From an uncultured Bacteroidales bacterium (GTDB lineage Bacteria > Bacteroidota > Bacteroidia > Bacteroidales > UBA932), in contig CALCHD010000235.1 in the NCBI GenBank assembly GCA_937901105.1, positions 1-5,009 on the forward strand: a DNA stretch of 5,009 nucleotides, in the 5' to 3' direction. Below the pieces are notes generated by a model that searched no databases, was not told the DNA's origin, and worked only from the letters and a program-made list of their open reading frames with translations. A program made the position numbers and the translations under genes. Shown here one piece after another: positions 1 to 5,009 of the stretch (its first letter is position 1; every line of letters starts with the position of its first letter).

Positions 1-743
1 AGAAAGCTGTAATGAACGGTGTAATGCACTTCTCTGTTCTTGACGGATGGTGGGTTGAGGGTTACAAAGAGGGCGCAGGCTGGATGCTTCCTATGGAGAG
101 GTCATATGACAACCAGGGCTTCCAGGATGAGCTTGATGCAGCAACCATCTACAACATCATTGAGGGCGAGATTGCTCCAATGTACTATGACAAGGATGAC
201 AACGGCATCTCAAAACTATGGATTGAGACCATCAAGAACTGTGTTGCAGAGGTAGCTTGCAACTTTACAACCAACAGAATGATGGAAGACTATATCAGAC
301 AGTACTACTTGCCTCTTGCCAAGAGAGCTTCAAAGCTTACAGCTAAAGAGTATGCTGTAGCTAAAGAGATTGCTGCCTGGAAGAACAAGATGAGAAGAGA
401 GTGGCCTATGATTGAGGTTCTTGAGTCTTCAAACGTGGACAACTTGTCGGGAGCATTGCTTTTGAACAATGAGTACAAGGCAGAGATGACATTGTCTGTA
501 GGTGAGATTGACCCTAACGACATAGGAATTGAGATTCTTCTTGCAGAGCCTAACAAGAAAGGCAAGCTTTGCATCAAGGAGACATTTGAGTACAAAGTTA
601 AAGAGTGTAAAGATGGCGTTGCAACTTACAAGTGCAAGATTGTTCCAGACAAGACTGGCGCATACCACACTGCAGTAAGAATGTATGCAAAGAACAAACA
701 GCTTCCACACAGACAAGATTTTGAGTTGGTAAAATGGTTGTAG
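1..743 (+). CDS. glgP: Alpha-glucan (glycogen/maltodextrin) phosphorylase, C-terminal part only
   Basis: This is the 3' end of a GT35 phosphorylase, which releases glucose-1-phosphate from alpha-1,4-glucans in the cytoplasm using pyridoxal phosphate. The reading frame is open to the window edge, with first complete codon at 3-5, giving about 246 residues. The family version with this type of tail is usually about 850 residues, so under a third is present. The opening residues KAVMNGVMHFSVLDGWWVEG match the phosphorylase block around the PLP lysine. By alignment with the classical GNMKFMLNG block (Lys680 in rabbit muscle enzyme), the lysine at bases 3-5 is the expected Schiff-base lysine. The block FQDELDAATIYNIIEGEIAP follows, then a helical segment (KEIAAWKNKMRREWP). 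The last 90 or so residues form a beta-rich extension ending FELVKWL, as in the DUF3417-associated subfamily. The M codon at 12 is internal, not the start. The last 10 nt overlap ribF. Family is confident; the preferred substrate cannot be told from this part. Confidence 0.9.
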   Translation, partial: KAVMNGVMHFSVLDGWWVEGYKEGAGWMLPMERSYDNQGFQDELDAATIYNIIEGEIAPMYYDKDDNGISKLWIETIKNCVAEVACNFTTNRMMEDYIRQYYLPLAKRASKLTAKEYAVAKEIAAWKNKMRREWPMIEVLESSNVDNLSGALLLNNEYKAEMTLSVGEIDPNDIGIEILLAEPNKKGKLCIKETFEYKVKECKDGVATYKCKIVPDKTGAYHTAVRMYAKNKQLPHRQDFELVKWL

Positions 744-1642
744 CAGCAACAGGCTTTTTTGACGGAGTACATAAAGGACACAAAAAAGTACTTTCTCTCC
801 TGTGTGACATTGCCGCACAGGAGGGGAAAAAAAGTGCGGTCATAACTTTTTGGCCTCACCCCAGGAATGTATTGCAGCAGCAGGCTTACAGCCTGCGGCT
901 CCTTACATCCATTGAGGAGAAGAAGCAGCTTGTAAAGGGGCTTGGAGTGAACAAGTTCATTACAATTCCGTTTTGCAAGGAGTTCAGCCGCAATACAACA
1001 AGAGAATTCCTGAAGGGCTACCTTAAGGACAAGTACGGAGTCTCTACTCTCATTATAGGTTATGACCACAGGTTCGGATGTGACAAGGTGTCGCACGAGG
1101 AGATGATTGCCATGGCCAAGGAGATGGGGATAAGGGTAGTTGAGGTAAGCGAGTTCATTCAGGATGAGAACGTGATAAGTTCCACCAAGATAAGGAACTT
1201 GTTGCAGGAGGGGAAGATTGAGAAGGCAAATGACTTTCTCGGATACAGATATGGCCTTAAGGGTGTAGTGGTTTCAGGGCAGAAGGTGGGAAGGACAATA
1301 GGATTCCCCACAGCTAACATGAAGCTCTACGAGCCTCTGAAGATGATCCCTGCTGATGGTGTATACAGTGTTTTTGTTGAGGTGCTTGGAAAAGTATACA
1401 TTGGAATATGCAATATTGGCACCAGACCTACTGTAGGGGAGAGCAACGAGAGGACAATTGAGACCCATATCCTGGACTTTGAGGAGGATATCTATGGCCT
1501 TGACATCAAACTTGAGTTTGTTGGAAGTATAAGGCCGGAACAGAAATTCCCGTCATTGGATGCCTTGAAGGAGCAGTTGGGCAAGGATAAGGATTATGCG
1601 TATAATCTTTTGAAGGAGAAAATTGTAAAAAAACTCAGATAG
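734..1642 (+). CDS. ribF: Bifunctional riboflavin kinase / FAD synthetase (RibF)
   Basis: The enzyme phosphorylates riboflavin to FMN and adenylylates FMN to FAD, supplying cytoplasmic flavoproteins. The 302-residue length is normal to slightly short. The N-terminal nucleotidyltransferase domain (about 1-165) shows GFFDGVHKGH (7-16, the HxGH ATP-binding motif), TFWPHPRNVL (38-47), GYDHRFG (109-115) and ISSTKIR (148-154). The C-terminal flavokinase domain (about 170-302) shows GRTIGFPTAN (186-195), ADGVY (207-211), NIGTRPTVG (227-235), ETHILDF (243-249, E243 as the expected catalytic base) and IRPEQKFPSLDAL (266-278). All key motifs are intact. The start is forced: an in-frame TGA at 722-724 leaves ATG 734 as the only start codon before the HxGH motif, so the short leader found in many RibF proteins is absent. 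There is no clear Shine-Dalgarno site; the 10-nt overlap with glgP suggests translational coupling. The next gene starts 2 nt after the stop. Confidence 0.96.
   Translation: MVVAATGFFDGVHKGHKKVLSLLCDIAAQEGKKSAVITFWPHPRNVLQQQAYSLRLLTSIEEKKQLVKGLGVNKFITIPFCKEFSRNTTREFLKGYLKDKYGVSTLIIGYDHRFGCDKVSHEEMIAMAKEMGIRVVEVSEFIQDENVISSTKIRNLLQEGKIEKANDFLGYRYGLKGVVVSGQKVGRTIGFPTANMKLYEPLKMIPADGVYSVFVEVLGKVYIGICNIGTRPTVGESNERTIETHILDFEEDIYGLDIKLEFVGSIRPEQKFPSLDALKEQLGKDKDYAYNLLKEKIVKKLR
792..828 (+). other. Long hairpin potential inside the 5' end of ribF
   Basis: An inverted repeat begins 58 nt after the ribF start codon. The core is CTCCTGTG (797-804) pairing perfectly with CACAGGAG (816-823). Allowing G-U pairs, it extends outward to 792/828 and inward to 806/814, giving about 15 pairs around a 7-nt loop (807-813). 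There is no T-tract after it on the + strand, so it does not look like a terminator. It contains an AGGAGGGG stretch that would be paired in the fold. It may be coincidental within coding sequence; a regulatory role is only an inference. Confidence 0.4.
877..899 (+). other. Second small inverted repeat in ribF
   Basis: GCAGGC (880-885) and GCCTGC (891-896) form a perfect 6-bp stem with a 5-nt TTACA loop. One mismatch (879/897) then allows two further pairs (877-878 with 898-899). It lies within codons about 48-56 of ribF, in a variable linker between conserved motifs (QQQAYSLRL). Chance is a reasonable explanation. Confidence 0.3.
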
Positions 1643-1644
1643 CT

Positions 1645-2148
1645 ATGAAACTTCTTGATTCTGATATTCTTGGCATTTTGCTTGCATTGATGACATTTAT
1701 TGTGCCTGCAATTTCGGGCATATTGGAAAAGAAGCGTAAAGAAAAGAAGCGTAAAGAGGCGGCACTTGATGTTGAAGTGGAAGAGCTGCCTGAACAGCCC
1801 TGTCGGGAGGAAAATGAAAACTCTGTTGAGGCACAGAAGCTGAATGATGAGATTCAGGAGCTTTTTGATGTGCTGATTGGCAAGGGAGTTCACGTTGAAA
1901 AGAATGAGGAACCTGTTGAGGGAGAGGAGGAAATTCTCCCCCACATCTCTACCCCTGCAGCTGATGAGCTGCAGCCGGTTCCTGAAGAGGTAGAGGAGAA
2001 TGTGGTTCTGCAGACAGAACCGGAGGCGTTGCAGGAAGTGCCTGCTGCGCAGGAGGGGAACTCTCTGAAGAAAAGGATAAAGGACAATCCGAAGGAGGCC
2101 ATAATCCTTGCAGAGATACTTGCTCCAAAATTTAAGGAATACAATTGA
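1645..2148 (+). CDS. Unrecognised acidic protein with an N-terminal membrane anchor
   Basis: I cannot assign a function. The 167-residue product has one hydrophobic segment at about 8-26 (ILGILLALMTFIVPAISGI). It is followed by a strongly basic stretch EKKRKEKKRK (28-37), a long low-complexity linker rich in Glu, Pro and Val (about 42-138), and a compact C-terminal segment (about 140-167, SLKKRIKDNPKEAIILAEIL then APKFKEYN). The basic cluster just after the membrane segment predicts that the bulk of the protein is cytoplasmic. The ending resembles, from memory, the C-terminal 'YSEIMKPKF' type of ending seen in many small Bacteroidota hypothetical proteins. ATG 1645 lies 2 nt after the ribF stop and places the hydrophobic segment at the N-terminus, which supports this start. 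The gene is probably co-transcribed with ribF, and greA follows after 22 nt. The reading frame is real by its composition and tight packing. The role may be membrane tethering through the C-terminal motif, but that is inference. Confidence 0.8.
   Translation: MKLLDSDILGILLALMTFIVPAISGILEKKRKEKKRKEAALDVEVEELPEQPCREENENSVEAQKLNDEIQELFDVLIGKGVHVEKNEEPVEGEEEILPHISTPAADELQPVPEEVEENVVLQTEPEALQEVPAAQEGNSLKKRIKDNPKEAIILAEILAPKFKEYN
1726..1755 (+). repeat. Perfect 15-bp tandem duplication
   Basis: The unit GAAAAGAAGCGTAAA occurs twice back to back (1726-1740 and 1741-1755) without a mismatch, in frame. It encodes EKKRK twice, the basic patch just after the membrane segment of the unrecognised protein. 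The identical codon choice in both copies suggests recent duplication by slippage rather than selection at protein level alone. Confidence 0.85.
1955..1974 (+). other. Perfect 8-bp inverted repeat in the acidic linker
   Basis: CTGCAGCT (1955-1962) and AGCTGCAG (1967-1974) are exact reverse complements separated by GATG. It encodes part of the Ala/Asp/Glu/Leu/Gln run in the linker of the unrecognised protein. No T-tract follows, so a terminator is unlikely. Confidence 0.35.
2004..2021 (+). other. Second inverted repeat in the same linker
   Basis: GGTTCTG (2004-2010) and CAGAACC (2015-2021) form a perfect 7-bp stem with loop CAGA, 30 nt after the previous hairpin. CCGGTT at 1975-1980 could compete by pairing with AACCGG at 2018-2023. 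No function is evident; it is recorded because two tetraloop hairpins lie so close together. Confidence 0.3.
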
Positions 2149-2170
2149 ATATTTGAAAATTAAAGATATC

Positions 2171-2647
2171 ATGTCAGGTAAAGTACATTATTTTACAGAA
2201 GAAGGTCTTGAAAAAGTGAAGGCGGAATTGGCCCACATGATTTCAGTAGAGAGACCTGCTATCTCTAAAGCCATTGCAGAGGCTAGAGATAAAGGAGATT
2301 TGTCGGAGAATGCAGAGTATGATGCAGCAAGAGAGGCACAGGGCCTTTTGGAGCTTAAAATCTCACAGCTGCAGGATATTATTGCAAATGCAAGGGTTAT
2401 TGACGAGTCAAAGATCAATACCGACCAGGTTCAGCTTTTGAACAAGGTGAAGATCAAGAATCTTGCAAACGGTGCCATTATGGAGTACACCATTGTAGGT
2501 GAGAGTGAGGCAAACCTTAAAGAGGGTAAGCTTGCTGCACAGACTCCTATTGGAAAGGCGCTTATTGGAAAGAAGAAAGGTGAGGTTGTTGAGGTGAATG
2601 TACCTAGCGGCATCATCAAATTTGAGATCGTTGACATTTCAATCTAA
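2171..2647 (+). CDS. greA: Transcription elongation factor GreA
   Basis: GreA enters the secondary channel of RNA polymerase and stimulates cleavage of the 3' end of RNA in backtracked complexes. The product is 158 residues, the same as E. coli GreA. The N-terminal coiled coil (about 8-75) carries the tip motif GDLSENAEYDAAREAQG (42-58). D43 and E46 correspond to the acidic tip residues D41 and E44 of E. coli that position the catalytic metal. The C-terminal FKBP-like domain (about 82-158) shows YTIVGESEANLKEGKL (106-121), TPIGKALIGKKKGEVVEV (125-142) and a final FEIVDI. ATG 2171 was chosen over the upstream in-frame ATG at 2108 because 2108 lies inside the preceding gene and would add 21 unrelated residues. 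The sequence before the start is A/T-rich with no good Shine-Dalgarno site, as is common in Bacteroidota. The HIT gene follows after 5 nt. All functional residues are present. Confidence 0.97.
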   Translation: MSGKVHYFTEEGLEKVKAELAHMISVERPAISKAIAEARDKGDLSENAEYDAAREAQGLLELKISQLQDIIANARVIDESKINTDQVQLLNKVKIKNLANGAIMEYTIVGESEANLKEGKLAAQTPIGKALIGKKKGEVVEVNVPSGIIKFEIVDISI

Positions 2648-2652
2648 AGGTT

Positions 2653-3054
2653 ATGGCTTCTATTTTCAGCAGAATTGTAAACGGTGAGATCCCTTCGTGG
2701 AAAGTTGCGGAGGATGAGAACTACTATGCTTTCTTGGATATCAATCCATTGGCAAAAGGACATACATTGGTAATCCCTAAAATGGAGGAGGACTACATCT
2801 TTAACCTTCCTGCGGAGACATATGCAGGGTTGTGGGAGTTTGCAAACAAGGTTGCAAAGGCGCTTGATATTGCAGTTCCAAGCAAGAGGGTAGGAGTTGC
2901 TGTTCTTGGAATGGAGGTGCCTCACGCACATATCCACCTTGTTCCGCTTAACAGCGAGCAGGACCTGGATTTCAGGAAGGAGAAGCTTTCTCTTTCTAAA
3001 GAGGAGTTTGCGGCAATAGCTGAAAGTATATCAAAAGCATTTTCAACACTATAA
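2653..3054 (+). CDS. HIT-family hydrolase (histidine triad protein)
   Basis: HIT proteins bind nucleotides and hydrolyse or transfer from nucleotide conjugates such as adenosine phosphoramidates or dinucleoside polyphosphates. The true substrate is usually unknown. The 133-residue product has the classic layout: IFSRIVNGEIPSWKVAED (4-21), AFLDINPLAKGHTLVIPK (26-43), and the triad PHAHIHLVPL (90-99) with H91, H93 and H95; H95 is expected to be the last histidine of the triad, adjacent to or acting as nucleophile depending on the numbering of the subfamily. Unlike many HIT proteins, which begin with CIFC and bind zinc, this one has serines at both positions (SIFS, 3-6), so that zinc site is absent. 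The start 5 nt after the greA stop gives the expected N-terminus, and AAAGG overlaps the greA stop, too close to be an ideal ribosome site. Adjacency to greA agrees with a gene pair I recall from Bacteroidota. It lies in the same likely transcript as its neighbours. Confidence 0.93.
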   Translation: MASIFSRIVNGEIPSWKVAEDENYYAFLDINPLAKGHTLVIPKMEEDYIFNLPAETYAGLWEFANKVAKALDIAVPSKRVGVAVLGMEVPHAHIHLVPLNSEQDLDFRKEKLSLSKEEFAAIAESISKAFSTL

Positions 3055-3061
3055 TTGACCT

Positions 3062-4216
3062 ATGAGAAAAATCGCAGTTTTGGGCCTTGCTGCTCTAATG
3101 GCAGTAGGCTGTTCAAAAAATAATGGTGCGCAGATCAATGCAAAGATTGAGGGCGCAAATAACGCTGAAGTTGTTTTGTATCAGCTTGCAGTTAACCAGA
3201 TCAAGCCTGTTGATACATTGAAGACTTCAGCCGACGGTACAGTAAAATGTGCAGTTTCAATGCCTGATGCACAGCCGGAGTTCTACTACCTTGTATACAA
3301 GGGGAACAAATTGGCTTCATTGGTATTGAAGGCAGGAGACAAGGTAAGCGTAAAGGTTGACACTTTGGGCAAGGGCCTTGCAGTTGAGGGTTCAGAGGAG
3401 TCTGTACTTCTTGGCCAGTATGAGAAAGGCCTTGCAAAGGTGTCAGCAGAGTTTGAGGCAATGGCGGCGCAGATGGATGCTGCATTTGCAAAGAAGGACA
3501 GCAAGGAGGCAATGCAGATTAACCAGCAGATGAGCAAGGCATATGTGGATTACAGAAAAGGCCTTATCAAGAGCATTATGGAGAACCCATACTCTTTTGC
3601 CAATGTTAATGCATTGTATCATTCAATTGCGCAGCAGCTTCCTGTATTCTCTACAGAGAATGACTTCCTTCTTTTCCAGAGAGTGCACGACTCTTTGGCA
3701 ACCCTTTACCCTGCATCTGTATACTTGAAGTCTCTTGAGGGACAGATACAGAGTTCAAAGAACGCAATGGCAATGGTTGACAAGATAAATCAGGCAGGTG
3801 AGACAGCATTCCCTAATTTGTCTCTTCCCGACATCAATGCAAAGAACGTGGAGCTTTCATCACTTGAGGGCAAACCTTTCATCCTTATGTTCTGGACCAT
3901 CACAGAACCAAGCCAGAAGATGTTCAACAACGAACTTAAAGAGGTATACCGAAAATACAGGAACAGCGGACTTGAGGTTTACCAGGTGAGCCTTGACAGC
4001 GACAAGACTGCATGGGCAGCATCTGTAAAGGAGCAGGAGCTTCCTTGGATCAGCGTTTGTGACGGAAAAGGTGTAATGTCTCCATCAGTATCTGCTTATA
4101 ACGTGGCATCGGTTCCAACAATGTTTGTTTTCAATGCCAAGGGTGATATTGTTGCAAAAGGCAACCTTACTGGCATGGGTGAGATTGAGGCAGCAGTAAA
4201 GAAGGCTGTGAAATAG
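3062..4216 (+). CDS. Thioredoxin-like (TlpA/DUF4369-type) lipoprotein lacking the CxxC pair
   Basis: The 384-residue product begins with a lipoprotein signal: MRK, a hydrophobic core, then AVGC with the lipidated cysteine at 17. SKNNG follows, so it probably sits in the periplasmic or outer membrane leaflet. Residues about 24-110 resemble the DUF4369 beta domain (INAKIEGANNAEVVLYQLA, then LVLKAGDKVSVKVDTLG). Residues about 115-240 are a helical, Gln/Lys/Ala-rich middle. Residues about 246-384 form a thioredoxin-like domain: FPNLSLPDINAKNVELSSL, GKPFILMFW (270-278), the putative cis-proline loop SVPTMFVFNAKGDIVAKGN (350-368). Where TlpA proteins have FWASWCGPC, this protein has FWTITEPSQ (277-285), so neither catalytic cysteine is present. 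Only C17, C63 and C333 remain, and they are far apart in sequence. A thiol-disulfide oxidoreductase role is therefore unlikely; a binding or structural role is inference. The start lies 7 nt after the HIT stop; a terminator follows 22 nt downstream. Confidence 0.9.
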   Translation: MRKIAVLGLAALMAVGCSKNNGAQINAKIEGANNAEVVLYQLAVNQIKPVDTLKTSADGTVKCAVSMPDAQPEFYYLVYKGNKLASLVLKAGDKVSVKVDTLGKGLAVEGSEESVLLGQYEKGLAKVSAEFEAMAAQMDAAFAKKDSKEAMQINQQMSKAYVDYRKGLIKSIMENPYSFANVNALYHSIAQQLPVFSTENDFLLFQRVHDSLATLYPASVYLKSLEGQIQSSKNAMAMVDKINQAGETAFPNLSLPDINAKNVELSSLEGKPFILMFWTITEPSQKMFNNELKEVYRKYRNSGLEVYQVSLDSDKTAWAASVKEQELPWISVCDGKGVMSPSVSAYNVASVPTMFVFNAKGDIVAKGNLTGMGEIEAAVKKAVK

Positions 4217-4237
4217 CAAGATAAATCTTAAATATAG

Positions 4238-4275
4238 AAAGAGCGGGATATGCAATGCATGGTCCCGCTCTTTTT
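4238..4275 (+). terminator. Rho-independent terminator after the lipoprotein gene
   Basis: AAAGAGCGGGA (4238-4248) pairs exactly with TCCCGCTCTTT (4263-4273), an 11-bp GC-rich stem with a 14-nt loop, and runs into a T5 tract (4271-4275). The loop itself contains the short inverted repeat ATG/CAT (4250-4252 with 4258-4260). It sits between two convergent genes. Read on the - strand the hairpin is followed by TTTCTATATTT, a weaker U-rich tail, so it may also end tsaB transcripts. The hairpin begins on the tsaB side 22 nt past its stop. Confidence 0.92.
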
Positions 4276-4295
4276 ATGCGTATTCTCCTTTTGGC

Positions 4296-4991
4296 TTACA
4301 GCAGCTTCTTTGGCTTGCCTGCAACAAAGTCTTTAAGGTAGAAAGGCTCAAAATAGGCATTGTCCTCAAATTCTCCCGCCTCCAGCTTGGCAAAGGCAAT
4401 TGCCCTCATGCCAGTTGCATGGGGAGTTTGCGGTGCAAAATAGGCATTTGGATTGTTCCCTACAAGTTCCTTGAACTTTTCAGCTCCGTTGCCGGTGAAA
4501 AGGACAGGGCCTGCTGCAAGTTCTGCCGCATAGCTGTTCTCATCAAGAATCTTTGCCTCAACGGGGGTGAGCTGCTCCCCTTTGGAGTTGAAGTTTGCGG
4601 TATATACTTCCATACGGCGGGCATCAATCATCGGGATGATGGTAAAGTCTCCCTCTCCTGTGTAAAGGTTATTGTCAAGTGCCATCTGGGCAATGGTTGC
4701 AAGGGTGCACACGGAGATCAGCGGCTTGCCGGCACCATAGCACAGCCCTTTGGCAATTGAAACCCCAACCCGAAGGCCGGTGTATGATCCCGGGCCTTTG
4801 CTGACGCATACCGCATCGCAGTCAGCGAGTGTCAATCCGCGCTCAGTCAGCATCTCCTGGATGAATACGGCTGTGAGTGATGCGTGTGCCTTGGGAGCTG
4901 AGCTCTCCCTATATGATGTAATGGCGCCGTCCTGTGCGAGCGCGACCGAACAAAGTGCTGTAGAAGTCTCTATGAGAAGTATGTTGTCCAT
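4296..4991 (-). CDS. tsaB: tRNA N6-threonylcarbamoyladenosine synthesis protein TsaB
   Basis: TsaB is the ASKHA-fold partner of TsaD that, with TsaE and TsaC/TsaC2, makes t6A at position 37 of ANN-decoding tRNAs; it is a structural and regulatory partner rather than the catalytic subunit. The 231-residue product matches the usual length. It shows ILLIETST (4-11), the conserved KGPGSYTGLRVGVSIAKGL (65-83), MIDARRMEVYTANF (121-134) and a C-terminal YFEPFYLKDFVAGKPKKL (213-230). It lacks the metal-binding HxxxH motif of TsaD, which separates it from that paralogue. ATG 4991 places ILLIETST at the N-terminus as in the family; only 18 nt upstream are in the window, without a clear ribosome site. 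The gene is convergent with the lipoprotein gene and shares the terminator region. Its codons appear richer in third-position G and C than those of greA or the lipoprotein, possibly reflecting lower expression. Confidence 0.95.
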   Translation of the reverse strand: MDNILLIETSTALCSVALAQDGAITSYRESSAPKAHASLTAVFIQEMLTERGLTLADCDAVCVSKGPGSYTGLRVGVSIAKGLCYGAGKPLISVCTLATIAQMALDNNLYTGEGDFTIIPMIDARRMEVYTANFNSKGEQLTPVEAKILDENSYAAELAAGPVLFTGNGAEKFKELVGNNPNAYFAPQTPHATGMRAIAFAKLEAGEFEDNAYFEPFYLKDFVAGKPKKLL

Positions 4992-5009
4992 GTCTAGTTC
5001 CAGAAGATC

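Noticed and set aside
819..826. AGGAGGGG as a Shine-Dalgarno site for an internal start in ribF
   Set aside because: The nearest start-like codon (GTG 834) is out of frame with ribF, an internal start would remove the HxGH motif, and the site would be paired in the hairpin.
598..1096. Long - strand open frames opposite glgP and ribF
   Set aside because: They are antisense shadows of genes with clear family motifs, and their translations are Cys/Leu/Ser-rich with no recognisable domain.
2148..2155. AATATTTG as a Bacteroidota -7 element (TAnnTTTG) for greA
   Set aside because: It misses the leading T, and no TTTG-like -33 element stands about 19-21 nt upstream; the nearest TTG is at the wrong spacing. 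An A/T-rich gap gives such matches easily.
2108..2170. Upstream in-frame ATG at 2108 as the greA start, adding 21 residues
   Set aside because: It lies inside the coding region of the preceding gene, the added residues have no match to GreA, and ATG 2171 gives the standard 158-residue length and N-terminus.
1594..2172. 192-codon - strand open frame opposite the unrecognised protein
   Set aside because: It spans three genes on the other strand and its Phe/Leu/Asn-rich translation reflects the A/G-rich coding strand. The + strand frame fits the tight gene packing better.
3050..3057. TATAATTG as a -7 element for the lipoprotein gene
   Set aside because: There is no -33 partner, and the implied transcription start would fall at or after the ATG at 3062.
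3201..3537. - strand open frames opposite the lipoprotein gene
   Set aside because: They are out-of-frame shadows; the + strand gene has a lipobox and recognisable DUF4369 and thioredoxin-like sequence.
1..5009. A novel defence, mobile or biosynthetic system
   Set aside because: No transposase, integrase, nuclease, toxin-antitoxin pair, CRISPR repeats or phage genes are visible. All but one gene belong to known housekeeping or envelope families.

Overview
The window looks like an ordinary chromosomal housekeeping segment from a member of Bacteroidota, probably Bacteroidales. The assignment rests on protein character only: an alpha-glucan phosphorylase tail of the Bacteroides type (KAVMNGVMHFSVLDGWW), a greA gene followed directly by a HIT-family gene, a DUF4369/thioredoxin-like lipoprotein, a TsaB ending in FYLKDFVAGKPKKLL, and genes with few recognisable Shine-Dalgarno sites. 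There is no rRNA or other marker here to fix the genus.

Layout. Six genes lie head to tail on the + strand with overlaps or very short gaps: the 3' end of glgP (1-743), ribF (734-1642, overlapping glgP by 10 nt), an unrecognised membrane-anchored acidic protein (1645-2148), greA (2171-2647), a HIT-family hydrolase (2653-3054) and a thioredoxin-like lipoprotein (3062-4216). A strong rho-independent terminator (4238-4275) closes this run. tsaB (4991-4296) is on the - strand and converges on the same terminator. No stretch longer than 300 bases lacks a gene; the largest gap is the 79-nt convergent spacer that holds the terminator.

How the genes relate. They do not form one pathway. They cover glycogen or maltodextrin phosphorolysis (glgP), flavin cofactor synthesis (ribF), rescue of backtracked RNA polymerase (greA), nucleotide-conjugate hydrolysis (HIT), an envelope lipoprotein, and tRNA t6A modification (tsaB). 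The spacing of 2 to 22 nt suggests that the + strand genes are co-transcribed. I found no convincing Bacteroidota promoter (TTTG / TAnnTTTG) between them.

I see no mobile element, CRISPR array, phage gene or obvious undescribed multi-gene system. The points most worth a second look are the lipoprotein's thioredoxin fold, which has lost both active-site cysteines; the unrecognised protein with an N-terminal membrane anchor and a distinct C-terminal motif; and a long hairpin potential at the start of ribF.
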